From contig CAXXWD010000005.1 in the NCBI GenBank assembly GCA_963667595.2, forward strand, positions 1 through 64,000: DNA of 64,000 nt, given 5' to 3'. The notes beneath the pieces are model-generated. The model saw nothing but the letters and a program-made list of their open reading frames with translations, had not been told where the DNA came from and did not search any database. The position numbers and the translations under genes were made by a program. The DNA is from JAHJQZ01 sp963667595. GTDB lineage: Bacteria > Pseudomonadota > Alphaproteobacteria > Rhizobiales > Devosiaceae. This document shows positions 46,607 to 56,393 of this stretch, piece after piece (the first letter of the stretch is position 1; every line of letters begins with the position of its first letter).

Positions 46607-48129
46607 CCGACGCTGCCTTCCAGCGAGATCGAAATGAGCTTCTGGGTTTCGACCATGAATTCCATCGGCAGGTGCTGCAGCACTTCACGAGCAAAGCCGT
46701 TGACGATCAGGGCGATTGCCTCTTCTTCGTTGAGCCCGCGCTGCATGCAGTAAAAGAGCTGATCGTCCGAGATTTTGCTGGTCGTCGCCTCATGCTCGAA
46801 ATTGACGCTGTGATTGCGGCATTCAACATAAGGCACGGTATGCGCCCCACACTTGTCGCCAATCAGCAGGCTGTCGCATTGAGTGAAATTGCGGGCGTTC
46901 TTCGCCTTGGCGTGGGCCGAAATCTGACCGCGATAGGTGTTATCGGAAAATCCCGCGGAGATTCCTTTCGAGATGACGCGCGACGATGTGTTCTTGCCCA
47001 GATGGATCATCTTGGTGCCGCTGTCGATCTGCTGATAGCCGTTGGAGATGGCGATCGAATAGAACTCGCCGCGCGAGTTGTCGCCCCTCAAGACGCAGCT
47101 CGGATATTTCCAGGTGATGGCAGCGCCAGTTTCGACCTGGGTCCAGGAAATCTTTGAATTCTTGCCCCGGCAATCGCCGCGCTTGGTGACGAAATTATAG
47201 ACGCCGCCCTTACCGTCCTTGTCGCCGGGATACCAGTTCTGCACCGTCGAATACTTGATCTCGGCATCGTCGAGCGTCACCAGTTCGACCACGGCCGCAT
47301 GGAGCTGGTATTCGTCGCGGCTCGGCGCTGTGCAGCCTTCGAGATAGGAGACATAAGCCCCCTCGTCGGCAACGATCAGGGTGCGCTCGAACTGGCCGGT
47401 ATTACGCTCGTTGATGCGGAAATAGGTCGACAACTCCATCGGACAGCGAACGCCCTTGGGAACATAGACGAACGAGCCGTCGGTAAAGACCGCCGCGTTG
47501 AGCGTCGCGTAGAAGTTGTCGGTCGGCGGCACCACCGATCCGAGATATTTCCTGACGAGATCCGGATATTCACGAACCGCTTCGGAAATCGAGCAGAAGA
47601 TCACGCCCTTTTTGGCCAATTCCTTTCGGAAGGTCGTCACCACCGAGACGGAATCGAACACCGCGTCGACTGCGACCGTCGCCCCTTCGACCCCGGCCAG
47701 CACCGCCTGTTCAGAAAGCGGGATGCCGAGCTTTTCATAGGTTCTCAAAAGCTCCGGGTCGACTTCGTCGAGGCTCTTCGGGCCGGGTGTCGTCTTGGGC
47801 GCCGCATAATAATGCAGATCCTGGAAATCGATCTCGGGATAGGAAATCCGCGCCCAGTTCGGCTCTTGCATGGTCTGCCAACGCCGGAAGGCATCGAGTC
47901 GCCAGTCGAGCAGCCAGTCCGGCTCGTTCTTCTTGTGTGAGATCAGGCGGATAATGTCCTCGTTCAGCCCTTTCGGGGCCACGTCGGAATCGATCTCGGT
48001 CTCGAAGCCGTATTTGTACTTGTCGACATCGAGTTCCTCGACCCGGTTGACCGTTTCGAGATCGATCTCTTCCTTGAGGGTTGGGATGCGCGCACGCACC
48101 GCTTCGTCGGGGGTTTTTACATTGACCAT
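46603..48129 (-). CDS. sufB: SufB, core scaffold subunit
   Basis: 508 residues. Conserved blocks include YKYGFETEIDSDVAPKGLNE, NEPDWLLDWRLDAFRRWQTM, YVSYLEGCTAP with a conserved Cys, SKISWTQVETGAAITWKYPS and the C-terminal ARNFTQCDSLLIGDKCGAHT. It receives sulfur and assembles the cluster with SufC and SufD. ATG 48129 is chosen as the start of the conserved region; ribosome site is weak (GGGAAATAAAG). It lies 35 bases after the nifS-like gene. Confidence 0.97.
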   Translation of the reverse strand: MVNVKTPDEAVRARIPTLKEEIDLETVNRVEELDVDKYKYGFETEIDSDVAPKGLNEDIIRLISHKKNEPDWLLDWRLDAFRRWQTMQEPNWARISYPEIDFQDLHYYAAPKTTPGPKSLDEVDPELLRTYEKLGIPLSEQAVLAGVEGATVAVDAVFDSVSVVTTFRKELAKKGVIFCSISEAVREYPDLVRKYLGSVVPPTDNFYATLNAAVFTDGSFVYVPKGVRCPMELSTYFRINERNTGQFERTLIVADEGAYVSYLEGCTAPSRDEYQLHAAVVELVTLDDAEIKYSTVQNWYPGDKDGKGGVYNFVTKRGDCRGKNSKISWTQVETGAAITWKYPSCVLRGDNSRGEFYSIAISNGYQQIDSGTKMIHLGKNTSSRVISKGISAGFSDNTYRGQISAHAKAKNARNFTQCDSLLIGDKCGAHTVPYVECRNHSVNFEHEATTSKISDDQLFYCMQRGLNEEEAIALIVNGFAREVLQHLPMEFMVETQKLISISLEGSVG

Positions 48130-48164
48130 GGCTTTATTTCCCACTGCACGAGGACGTGACGTCC

Positions 48165-49322
48165 TCAAGCGGCCTTTTCCCTTTTTCTTGTCTGCCGGCG
48201 CCTGAGCACCCTGGCAAGAGCCTCATTAAAGGCGGTGACATCATCCGGGCCGGAATTCCAGCCCAGACTGACCCTGAGCGCACCATTCATCAGTTCGGGA
48301 GCAACGCCCATGGCGGCGAGTACATGGCTTTTGCCCACCTTGCCCGACGAACAGGCCGACCCCGAGGAAATCGCTATGCCATCGAGATCAAGCGCCATCA
48401 TGGCGGTGGCGGCAGAAAGCCCCGGTATGGCAAAGCTCACCACATTACCCATGCGCTCGGCCCCGGCGCCGAAAAACACCGCTTCCGGCGCCAGCTCTGC
48501 GATGCCCGCCGCGATCTGGTCGCGCAACTCCGTTATCCGCGCCGCGTCATAGACCTTGGCGAATGCTGGCGCGGCCATGCCGAAACCGGCAATCAGCAGC
48601 ATCGGTTCGGTACCACCCCGCCGTCCGAGTTCCTGCCCACCACCCGGAACGAGCCTGACGCCGTCGCAATGCGGCTTCATCAGAAGCGCGCCGACGCCGG
48701 CCGGCCCGCCGATCTTGTGGGCCGAGATCGCCATCATGTCGGCCGCGCGCGCGCCGAAATCAAGCGCATGCTTGCCGAAGGCCTGCACCGCGTCGACCAC
48801 CAGCACGTGCCGGGTCGGGCCGATCAGTTTTTCGATGGTATCGAGCGGCTGGATGACGCCGGTTTCGTTGTTGACATAGTGCAGGGCGAACAGGGCCGTC
48901 CCATCGCCGCCGTGGAGACGGTCGAGTACCGCTTCGATCTCGTCGAGCTTCAGGCGCCCCTCGCCGTCGACGCCGATCATGGTGACCGGCACGCCGCTCG
49001 CCTCGGCCGCACGCAGAACAGCGGTGTGTTCGCTAGCGCCGACGACGATTTCGGAAACCGCAAAGGCCTTGGCGCCCCCGACGATCGCCTGGGTCAGCGC
49101 CTCGGTGGCCGAGCCGGTGAACACCACATCGCGTCGCGCCGCGCCGGCCGCCCTGGCCACCGCGCCCCGCGCGTCGTCGATCAATGCGCGCACGGCCCGG
49201 CCCTGGGCGTGAACGGACGACGCGTTGCCACAAAGATCGAGTGCGGCGCGGATCGCATCGCCCGCTTCGGGCAGAAGCGGCGCGCTGGCATTGTGATCGA
49301 GATAGACCCTAGTCTTCTTCAT
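48165..49322 (-). CDS. NifS/IscS-type cysteine desulfurase, first gene of the suf operon
   Basis: 385 residues of group I desulfurase: VYLDHNASAPLLPEA, the PLP-binding Lys203 in ISAHKIGGPAGVG, and Cys324 in SSGSACSSGKVG. It is a second desulfurase beside SufS, a standard arrangement in this order. AGGAGCGAGG precedes the ATG. An Irr-type box lies about 130 bases upstream. Confidence 0.94.
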   Translation of the reverse strand: MKKTRVYLDHNASAPLLPEAGDAIRAALDLCGNASSVHAQGRAVRALIDDARGAVARAAGAARRDVVFTGSATEALTQAIVGGAKAFAVSEIVVGASEHTAVLRAAEASGVPVTMIGVDGEGRLKLDEIEAVLDRLHGGDGTALFALHYVNNETGVIQPLDTIEKLIGPTRHVLVVDAVQAFGKHALDFGARAADMMAISAHKIGGPAGVGALLMKPHCDGVRLVPGGGQELGRRGGTEPMLLIAGFGMAAPAFAKVYDAARITELRDQIAAGIAELAPEAVFFGAGAERMGNVVSFAIPGLSAATAMMALDLDGIAISSGSACSSGKVGKSHVLAAMGVAPELMNGALRVSLGWNSGPDDVTAFNEALARVLRRRQTRKREKAA

Positions 49323-49452
49323 CCTCGCTCCTGCCGCGGCATTCGGCAACTTGTCTAGCGTTCAAGGGCCAAACAATCCTTGAACTTTCGCCTATGCCTT
49401 GGCTAAAAGAGGCGCTCGTCCTGACGGCCCGAGAAGGGGAAGCTGGACGTAG

Positions 49453-49494
49453 TTTAGAATTGTTCAAAACTGGGCCGTACCCCAGTTTTAGAAA
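49453..49494. promoter_or_regulatory. Irr-like iron control element (ICE) within a long inverted repeat
   Basis: TTTAGAA-TTG-TTCAAAA (49453-49469) matches 12 of 14 positions of the ICE dyad TTTAGAA-N3-TTCTAAA. It overlaps a second, longer dyad: TTCAAAACTGGG against CCCAGTTTTAGAA (49463-49494), perfect apart from one extra A. It sits between the divergent suf operon and hydrolase gene. Irr control of suf genes is known in Rhizobiales. Confidence 0.65.
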
Positions 49495-49564
49495 GCGCGT
49501 GCGCGTTCGTCAAGCCACTGGAGAGCCAGTCGGACCAACGGGATGCGCAACAAGGAGTGTTCAG

Positions 49565-50227
49565 ATGCCCGAAGTGATCTTCAATGGACCCGCCGGTCGC
49601 CTCGAAGGCCGTTATCAGCCGGGCAAAACACCCAACGGCCCCTGTGCCATCGTCTTGCATCCACACCCGGAATTCGGCGGCACCATGAACAATCAGGTGG
49701 TCTATCACCTGTTCTACATGTTCGTGGAGCGCGGCTTTTCGGTGCTTCGGTTCAATTCGCGCGGCGTCGGGCGCTCGCAGGGTCTGTTCGACCATGGCGT
49801 CGGCGAGTTGTCCGATGCGGCGGCGGCGCTCGACTGGCTGCAATCGTTGAACCGCGAATCGAAAGGGTGCTGGATCGCCGGCTTTTCCTTCGGCGCCTGG
49901 ATCGGCATGCAGCTCTTGATGCGACGACCTGAGGTCGAAGGGTTCATCTCGGTGGCGCCACAGGAAAACCTCTATGATTTCTCGTTCCTCGCCCCCTGCC
50001 CGTCTTCGGGCCTGATCATCCATGGCGACGAAGATCGAGTCACCCCAGTGGCTTCGGTGCAAAAGCTCGTGGACAAGCTCAAGACCCAGAAGGGCATCAC
50101 CATCGAGCAGCAGATCGTGCCTGGCGCCAATCATTTCTTCGAAAACCATGTCGAGGAACTGGTCGAGCGATGCGGCGAGTATCTCGACCGGCGCCGCGCT
50201 GATATTGCCGCAGGCGGTGGCCGGTAA
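49565..50227 (+). CDS. Alpha/beta hydrolase, divergent from the suf operon
   Basis: 220 residues. The nucleophile elbow GFSFG gives Ser108; HPHPEFGGTMNN forms the oxyanion region, the acid is in HGDEDRVTP, and the His is in GANHFF. This dienelactone-hydrolase-like subfamily commonly stands opposite suf operons in the order. Substrate unknown. AAGGAG is seven bases before the ATG. Shared intergenic space suggests common iron control. Confidence 0.88.
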   Translation: MPEVIFNGPAGRLEGRYQPGKTPNGPCAIVLHPHPEFGGTMNNQVVYHLFYMFVERGFSVLRFNSRGVGRSQGLFDHGVGELSDAAAALDWLQSLNRESKGCWIAGFSFGAWIGMQLLMRRPEVEGFISVAPQENLYDFSFLAPCPSSGLIIHGDEDRVTPVASVQKLVDKLKTQKGITIEQQIVPGANHFFENHVEELVERCGEYLDRRRADIAAGGGR

Positions 50228-50245
50228 CTGATCCGCGGACCCGGA

Positions 50246-50335
50246 CCTCGTCCTTCGACAGGCTCAGGGTGAGGTCCCTGCAAAATGACACCGAGGCTCT
50301 CGTAACCCTCATGGTGAGCCTGTTGAACCACGAGG
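50246..50335. repeat. Inverted intergenic repeat of the CCTCATGGTGAGCCTGT type
   Basis: Arm 50246-50274 (CCTCGTCCTTCGACAGGCTC onward) and arm 50307-50335 are imperfect inverted copies that form a large hairpin ending 13 bases before tyrS. This repeat type is spread through many proteobacterial genomes. Confidence 0.75.
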
Positions 50336-50348
50336 GCGTTGTGCTCAT

Positions 50349-51593
50349 ATGACCAAATTCAAATCCGACTTCCTGCAGGTGCTCGACGAGCGCGGCTTCA
50401 TCGCGCAGATCTCCGATCCGGAGGGCCTGGACGCCCTCGCCGCCAAGAAATCGCTCACGGCCTATGTGGGCTACGACGCCACCGCGACCTCGATCCATAT
50501 CGGCAATCTGATCACCGTCACCCTGCTCTACTGGTTCCAGCAGACCGGTCACCGCCCGATTTCGCTGATGGGCGGCGGCACCTCCATGGTCGGCGATCCC
50601 TCGTTCCGCGACGACCAGCGCCAGTTGCTGACCCCGGAAACCATCGCCGCCAATATCGCGAGCATCAAGAAGGTCTATTCGCGCATCTTGAAATATGGCG
50701 ATGGCCCGACCGACGCCATCATGGCCAACAATGCCGACTGGCTGATGCAGCTCAAATATGTCGACTTCTTGAGGGATGTCGGCCGCTATTTCTCGGTCAA
50801 CCGCATGCTGAGCTACGACAGCGTCAAATTGCGACTCGATCGCGAGCAGTCGCTGTCGTTCCTCGAGTTCAACTACATGATCATGCAAGGTTACGACTTC
50901 GTCGAACTCAACCGGCGTTACGATTGCGTGCTGCAGATGGGCGGATCGGACCAGTGGGGCAATATCGTCAACGGCGTCGAGCTTTCCCATCGCATGGGCG
51001 GTCCGCAGCTCTACGCATTGACCACGCCGCTTCTGACCACGGCCTCCGGCGCCAAGATGGGCAAGACCGCCTCGGGCGCCGTCTGGCTCAATGGCGACCT
51101 GTTTTCGCCCTATGAGTTCTGGCAGTATTTCCGCAATACCGAGGACGCCGATATCGCGCGCTTCCTCAAGGTCTTCACCCATTTGCCGCTCGATGAGATC
51201 GCCCGAATCGCCAAGGCCGACATCAACGACGCCAAGAAGATCCTCGCCACCGAAGTCACCGCCATCGTTCATGGCCGCGAGGCCGCCGAACAGGCCGCCG
51301 AAACGGCGCGGGCCACCTTCGAACAAGGTGCGATCGATCTTTCCCTGCCGACGACCGAGATCGCCACGTCCGACCTTGCGGCCGGCATCGGCCTGCTGGC
51401 CGGTTTTGTCACCGCCGGACTTGCCGCCTCCAACGGCGAAGCGCGTCGTCATCTCAAGGCAGGCGCCCTGCGCGTCAACGATGATCCCGTGGACGACGAA
51501 CGCGCCACGCTCAGTACGGCCCAGCTTCTGCCCGAAGGCGTGATCAAGCTTTCCGTCGGCAAGAAAAAGCACGCGCTCATCAAGCCGGTGTGA
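50349..51593 (+). CDS. tyrS: Tyrosyl-tRNA synthetase
   Basis: 414 residues, TyrRS class I. HIGH-type motif HIGN at 50-53, KMSKS-type loop KMGKT near 235, the tyrosine-binding QMGGSDQWGN, and a C-terminal S4 RNA-binding domain (EARRHLKAGALRVNDDPVDD). It charges tRNA-Tyr. The ATG stands directly after an inverted repeat, with no strong ribosome site visible. In relatives a peptidoglycan-recycling kinase gene (anmK) often neighbours tyrS; it is not here. Confidence 0.97.
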   Translation: MTKFKSDFLQVLDERGFIAQISDPEGLDALAAKKSLTAYVGYDATATSIHIGNLITVTLLYWFQQTGHRPISLMGGGTSMVGDPSFRDDQRQLLTPETIAANIASIKKVYSRILKYGDGPTDAIMANNADWLMQLKYVDFLRDVGRYFSVNRMLSYDSVKLRLDREQSLSFLEFNYMIMQGYDFVELNRRYDCVLQMGGSDQWGNIVNGVELSHRMGGPQLYALTTPLLTTASGAKMGKTASGAVWLNGDLFSPYEFWQYFRNTEDADIARFLKVFTHLPLDEIARIAKADINDAKKILATEVTAIVHGREAAEQAAETARATFEQGAIDLSLPTTEIATSDLAAGIGLLAGFVTAGLAASNGEARRHLKAGALRVNDDPVDDERATLSTAQLLPEGVIKLSVGKKKHALIKPV

Positions 51594-51641
51594 TGTCAGC
51601 TTTCATTTTTTCTGGCTGATCTCAGCACACTTCCCAAGCTC

Positions 51642-51664
51642 GTCCCGGGGCATGATCCCGGGAC
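51642..51664. repeat. GTCCCGGG...TCCCGGGAC dyad
   Basis: A 23-base inverted repeat with a central GCATGA lies in the 266-base convergent gap after tyrS. The same dyad occurs at 57589-57611. It may act as a terminator without a T-run. Confidence 0.6.
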
Positions 51665-51859
51665 CTCATCGCTGCGGCGTCTTGTCATGGCGCCTGCCGT
51701 TTCATCCGATGCCGCCCATTCTGCGCGCAGATCGCATAAATCCTGAATTGCAGGCGCCTGCATCCGTTGCGCCAAGAATGGCCCCTGCGATCGCAGTTGC
51801 GGGGTGACCCCCGTGCCGGGTCAAAAAAACATGCTGACGCGACAAGCTCATGCGGGGCT

Positions 51860-54800
51860 TTACTGCGTCGCCGGGGTGTCCTCACGCATCGACTGGTCCG
51901 GCAGAATCTGTTCCTCGCGCGGCGCTTCGGTTGCCCGGAACTCGAACAGCGAGCGGAACAGGCCCGGCGCCAGGATCGACACCGGATTGACCACGAATTC
52001 GGGATTGTCGAGATCGCCCCTGATGGCAAAGGTGACGCCGACCAGTCCCTCGCCCGAACGCCCGCCCAGAAGTTCGCCGATGAGCGGCAGGCGCTGGAAC
52101 AGATTATTGATGCCGAACAGCGGAATATAGGTGCCGGCCAGATCGTACTGGCGCGATTTTGTATAGATGAAGCCCTTGATCGTGCCGCCGATTGATCCGC
52201 CGTCGAGCACCGCGTCGGTCACCTCGATGCGATCGGAACGCCGGATATAGGTCACCCGCCCGTTCTGGAAGTTGAGCCGGTTCTCGTTGGCGATGAGCTT
52301 GCGGGAATCCCTGTGGTTGCCGAGGATTTCGACGACCTTGGCTTCATCAACCAGGGCGAAGTCCCTGAGACGGATCTCGCCGTAATCGACATGCTCGCGC
52401 GTGTCGGTTCTCAGCGTGAGGCTGCCCGAACCGCCGAGCAGGCGCGGGTAGACGTTGAGATAGCGCAAAACCGTGCCAATGTCGTTGAAGGCAACGGTCA
52501 TCAACCGGCCGCCCGTGGTCGGGTTCGAGGTGAGCGATACCGTATTGCCTTCGGTGAACTGGGTCTGCAGCGACGCGTCGAGCACCTCCTCGCCCAAAAG
52601 ATCGAGCGCCAGATCCATGTTGTAGGCCGTCACGCCGTAAAAACCGGGTGCCCGTTTCAACCGCGCCGTGATCTCCAGTTCCTGGGGTACAGAAGTTGCT
52701 TGCGGCGCTCCGGTCGAGGTCTTGTCGAGAGCGAAATAGCGTTTCAGCATGGGCTTGAGATCGAACTGATCGCCCACGATCGACACCACGAAGCCGCCTT
52801 GTTCGCCCGGCTTGACCGAAAGCCGGGCAGAATCCCCTTCGCTCAGGGCAAAATCGGAGAATTCGGCAAAGACAAGTCCCTTGGTCGCGTCGAATTCGAG
52901 CGCGCCCCGCACATGGACATGGGCAAAGCTCAGATCGATCTTGTCAACCCTGGTCACCAGCCCGTCCTGGCGGATTTCGGCGCTGGCCTCACCCGGCACG
53001 CCGAGCGCCTTGGCCAGGCCGATATCCTTGAGGCTGAGCCGAGCCTCCCTCAGATCGGCGGCCAGTTGCAGCGTGCCGTCTTCAAGCGGTTTGGCCACGA
53101 AACGGATCTTGCCCTTGACGAGATTGGACAAATCCAGCCCGAACTTCTTGAACTCGTCAACATCGATGGTCGAAGCCACCTTGATCTCGACAGCGGCGTC
53201 ACCGCCACCGTCAAGCTCCAGTTCGGCCGGCACCCCGTCGAGATCGGCGGTTCCACCGACATGATAGGTGTCCGATGTCGCCTGGAACGACAATTGCCCG
53301 TTGGAAATGGTGCGGTCGGCGATCTTGACCTTGGAGATAAAATCTTCGGTCGTGCCGTTGACCGCATAGTCGATCCCCACCGGCGTCGGGTTGTCGCCAT
53401 CGAACGTCATGGTGACCACGGCCGACCCATCGACCGTGCCATCGACCGCTCGCGCGTTGAACGGCAGCCCGAACCCGTCGACCGTGCCGGGCGACTGGCT
53501 TTCGATGAAGCCGACCAGCGCCGGAATATCGCCTTTGACGTCGCCGGAAAACTCGACCACCGATTCCGGCGGATCGCCGCCATCGATCTGGACCGCGGCA
53601 TCGCTCACAGTGAACTTGCCGCGGTCGCTGACGAGCTGCGTCGTCCCCAGTGTCACCGAGGTCTTGTTGTCCCTCAGTGTCAGGGAGACGTCGCCCCCGA
53701 GCGCCACCGGGGTCCACCCGTCGGTCGGAATCATGGTCACGTCGGTCCCTACGACGTCGATCCAGCCGGAATTGTCCGGCAGGGGCTGGTTTTTTCCGTC
53801 CGGATCGAGCGCCCCGATCGGAAGCTTGAAACGCATGGAGCCGGTTTTGACCGCGCCGGCGGTCACGTGAGAGACGAACCAGTCACGTGCGCCGGTGGCG
53901 AGGAAATAGGGCCAGAGCCGCTTGATATCGTCGGCGCTCGCGCCCTCGCCGCCCACCTCGATATCGAAGCCGATGCCGCGCCGCACCATATCCATGCGTC
54001 CCTTGGCTCTCAGCTCCACTCCCGGCTTTCTGGCCACCACGCGATCAAGCCCCACGGCACCGTAAAGCGGCGCCGACCAGGCCTTGACCTCAAAACTGGT
54101 GAAGGGCGTTGCGGGCGCGTCCATGTCGTAGGGCGTTACCACGAGATCGGTCAGGTTCAGTGCGGCGGCGATCGTCGTCCCGTAGACATCGTCGAGCCCG
54201 AGGACAAATTCGCCTGCAACCTTTGCCGAGCTTCGCCCGATGCCAAGCCGCGTTTCGTCAACGGTGTACCGGCCGGCGACGGGGTCCCAGTCGATCCGGA
54301 ATTTCCCCGCCGTCACCGGGAAATAGTCGTGACGCAGGCGCAGTTCGGTGTTGCCGACATCGATGTCGAACTGGCCATCAAGGACCTTTCCGGACTGAGC
54401 GTCGAAACTCAATGCGCCATCGAGTGTGCCGCCCCCCTTGAGCGCCATCATCGCATCCGGATCGTCGAGCATGGGCATGATCGCGGAAAAATCGAGATTT
54501 TTGACCGAAAATGCCAGTCGGGAGGTGCCGTCATCTCTCGTTTCGCGGCTGAACGTGCCATTGAGACGTCGCCCGGCCAGCGTCGCGCTCAGCGAGCCCA
54601 TGGCCTTCCGGTCGTCGGTTCCAGGCGTGATGCGCGCCGCGAGATCGTCGAACCGGCGCGTGATTCCATAGACCGGATCGAGCAATTCCATCGACCCGCC
54701 ATGCACTTCCAGCCGGGAAAACTGTCCCTGGCCCGCCTGCGCCTGCAACAGGGAAACGGCCTGCTCCATGCCTTCCATGTTGTAGATCAGCCAGTCATTG

Positions 54801-55711
54801 TCCGACCTGAGCCCGATCCCGTCTCCGGTTGGCGACGGCCCGCTGACCGTGAGCCCTTTTCGCCCGATCCGCACGTCCGGATAGATATCGCTGCCCTGGC
54901 GCACCCTGGCGATCATCTCGCCGCTCTCGGCATCCTCGGTCAGGGTGAACGACGCCAGACGCGGTCCGAGCAGATCCTGCAATATCTGCAGATGCGGATC
55001 GATCAGACTGACCACGGCTCCGGGATGACCAATCAATGCCTGAAACGGCGAAAACCCGATTTCGAGGGCATCGATACCGACCGTTGCGCCGGAGCCGTCC
55101 TCGGTCAGCGTAACCGGCGCGAAATGCAGCACGGGCGAAAAATGCGAACTGAGCGAGAGCGACAGATCCCCCAGCGCGATGCTGCTGCCCGATGGCAAGG
55201 TTGCGCGGATCGCCTGTTCGACATTCGGGCGCACCAGTTGAAGACTGACAGGCCCGATCATCAAACGCAGGTAGATCAACGCCAGCAACACCACCGGAAG
55301 GCAAAGAACAACGACCAGTGCATGCGCCCAGAACGGCCATTTCCGTTTCCTGGGCGCTGTCGAAACGGTTGGCGTCGAACCGACCTCTGCATCTGCCTTT
55401 TCCACCTGCCCGGACGGTTCGGCATTGGGCGTATCAGCGAGAGGCTGGGAGCCCTTTTTTTCGGAATCGGCGGGTTTTTTCGCGTCGGATTCTTCTTTTG
55501 GTGCAGCTCTTTCGGGTGCATCCGGCACCGCTTCGGGGTTTTTGTCGGTCTTTTTCGGATCGGGCGTTACCGCCTTGTCGGAGACGGACGGGCTGGACAA
55601 ACCGGAGCCTTGCGCAGCCGCAGAAACTTCGCCCGCGGCAGGCGTTTCGCCTTTTTGCGGGGTCTCGGGTCTCTCCGGCTTATGTGCAGCGTCGTGTTTT
55701 TTTTCTGTCAA
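51860..55711 (-). CDS. Giant AsmA/YhdP-type (DUF3971) envelope protein
   Basis: 1283 residues. Residues 1-120 are a low-complexity charged cytoplasmic stretch (K, E, P, A), then one membrane helix at about 125-152, then a long beta-rich periplasmic region with DUF3971 and an AsmA-like C-terminal part (IKGFIYTKSRQYDLAGTYIPL, PLIGELLGGRSGEGLVGVTF, NPEFVVNPVSILAPG). Proteins of this kind bridge inner and outer membranes and move phospholipids. The long N-terminal tail is unusual for the family. Start is TTG 55711; its ribosome site is poor. Confidence 0.92.
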   Translation of the reverse strand: MTEKKHDAAHKPERPETPQKGETPAAGEVSAAAQGSGLSSPSVSDKAVTPDPKKTDKNPEAVPDAPERAAPKEESDAKKPADSEKKGSQPLADTPNAEPSGQVEKADAEVGSTPTVSTAPRKRKWPFWAHALVVVLCLPVVLLALIYLRLMIGPVSLQLVRPNVEQAIRATLPSGSSIALGDLSLSLSSHFSPVLHFAPVTLTEDGSGATVGIDALEIGFSPFQALIGHPGAVVSLIDPHLQILQDLLGPRLASFTLTEDAESGEMIARVRQGSDIYPDVRIGRKGLTVSGPSPTGDGIGLRSDNDWLIYNMEGMEQAVSLLQAQAGQGQFSRLEVHGGSMELLDPVYGITRRFDDLAARITPGTDDRKAMGSLSATLAGRRLNGTFSRETRDDGTSRLAFSVKNLDFSAIMPMLDDPDAMMALKGGGTLDGALSFDAQSGKVLDGQFDIDVGNTELRLRHDYFPVTAGKFRIDWDPVAGRYTVDETRLGIGRSSAKVAGEFVLGLDDVYGTTIAAALNLTDLVVTPYDMDAPATPFTSFEVKAWSAPLYGAVGLDRVVARKPGVELRAKGRMDMVRRGIGFDIEVGGEGASADDIKRLWPYFLATGARDWFVSHVTAGAVKTGSMRFKLPIGALDPDGKNQPLPDNSGWIDVVGTDVTMIPTDGWTPVALGGDVSLTLRDNKTSVTLGTTQLVSDRGKFTVSDAAVQIDGGDPPESVVEFSGDVKGDIPALVGFIESQSPGTVDGFGLPFNARAVDGTVDGSAVVTMTFDGDNPTPVGIDYAVNGTTEDFISKVKIADRTISNGQLSFQATSDTYHVGGTADLDGVPAELELDGGGDAAVEIKVASTIDVDEFKKFGLDLSNLVKGKIRFVAKPLEDGTLQLAADLREARLSLKDIGLAKALGVPGEASAEIRQDGLVTRVDKIDLSFAHVHVRGALEFDATKGLVFAEFSDFALSEGDSARLSVKPGEQGGFVVSIVGDQFDLKPMLKRYFALDKTSTGAPQATSVPQELEITARLKRAPGFYGVTAYNMDLALDLLGEEVLDASLQTQFTEGNTVSLTSNPTTGGRLMTVAFNDIGTVLRYLNVYPRLLGGSGSLTLRTDTREHVDYGEIRLRDFALVDEAKVVEILGNHRDSRKLIANENRLNFQNGRVTYIRRSDRIEVTDAVLDGGSIGGTIKGFIYTKSRQYDLAGTYIPLFGINNLFQRLPLIGELLGGRSGEGLVGVTFAIRGDLDNPEFVVNPVSILAPGLFRSLFEFRATEAPREEQILPDQSMREDTPATQ

Positions 55712-55829
55712 CGCGGTCGGTCTGTCCGAAATCTTGTCCTGAAGTTTGAGAATCGCTGCGTAGGCGTTTCTCGTTTAACGAGTATACTGGCTGCAATAAG
55801 GCGCCACAAAAGGCGATTGCACCGCACCC

Positions 55830-56321
55830 ATGGAGAACATCACGCTCATGCTTGCACACGGCGATCCGGCCCCTCCGATTCTTCTTCGCTGCGACGACGG
55901 TACCCTGTTCGATCTTGAAAGCGAACGCGGACGGTTTGTCGTCGTGTTTTTCTACCCGCGCGACAACACGCCGGGCTGTACGACGGAGAACTGCGATTTT
56001 TCCGATCTGTCGGACGCCTTCGCCGCGCTCGATGTCACCGTTATCGGCATTTCGCCCGACAGCACGGCCAGCCACGTGAAGTTCCGGGAAAAATACGGCC
56101 TCACGTCCCGCCTCGCCGCCGATCCGGATCATGACGTCATCAACGCCTATGGCGTCTGGGGCGAAAAGAAGATGTCCGGGCGCACCTATATGGGGCTCAA
56201 GCGCACCAGTTTCATCATCGCGCCGGACGGCACCATCGCGGAAATCCTGCCGGTCGCACGCGTCAAAGGTCACGCCGCTTTCGTGCTTGACAGGGTAAAG
56301 GCTTTAATTCCGAAGACCTGA
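55830..56321 (+). CDS. bcp: Bcp/PrxQ-type peroxiredoxin
   Basis: 163 residues. The peroxidatic Cys50 and resolving Cys55 lie in NTPGCTTENCDF, five apart as in E. coli Bcp. VFFYPRDNTPGC, GISPDS and GVWGEKKMSGRTYMG confirm the family. It reduces hydrogen and alkyl peroxides. ATG 55830 or 55848 could be the start; the GGAG at 55832 favours 55848. It diverges from the AsmA-like gene. Confidence 0.93.
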   Translation: MENITLMLAHGDPAPPILLRCDDGTLFDLESERGRFVVVFFYPRDNTPGCTTENCDFSDLSDAFAALDVTVIGISPDSTASHVKFREKYGLTSRLAADPDHDVINAYGVWGEKKMSGRTYMGLKRTSFIIAPDGTIAEILPVARVKGHAAFVLDRVKALIPKT

Positions 56322-56393
56322 TCGATTCGGTCTTTTTTAACCATAATCGAGCAAGATTCAGACCTGTTTCAGGGTCTGTGTCGGAGTTCTCGG

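Noticed and set aside
52313..55918. A 1201-codon open frame on the plus strand opposite the AsmA-like gene
   Set aside because: It lies antisense to a clearly conserved protein. In DNA this GC-rich the antisense frame stays open by codon bias; its translation has no recognisable domain and is full of R, H and D.
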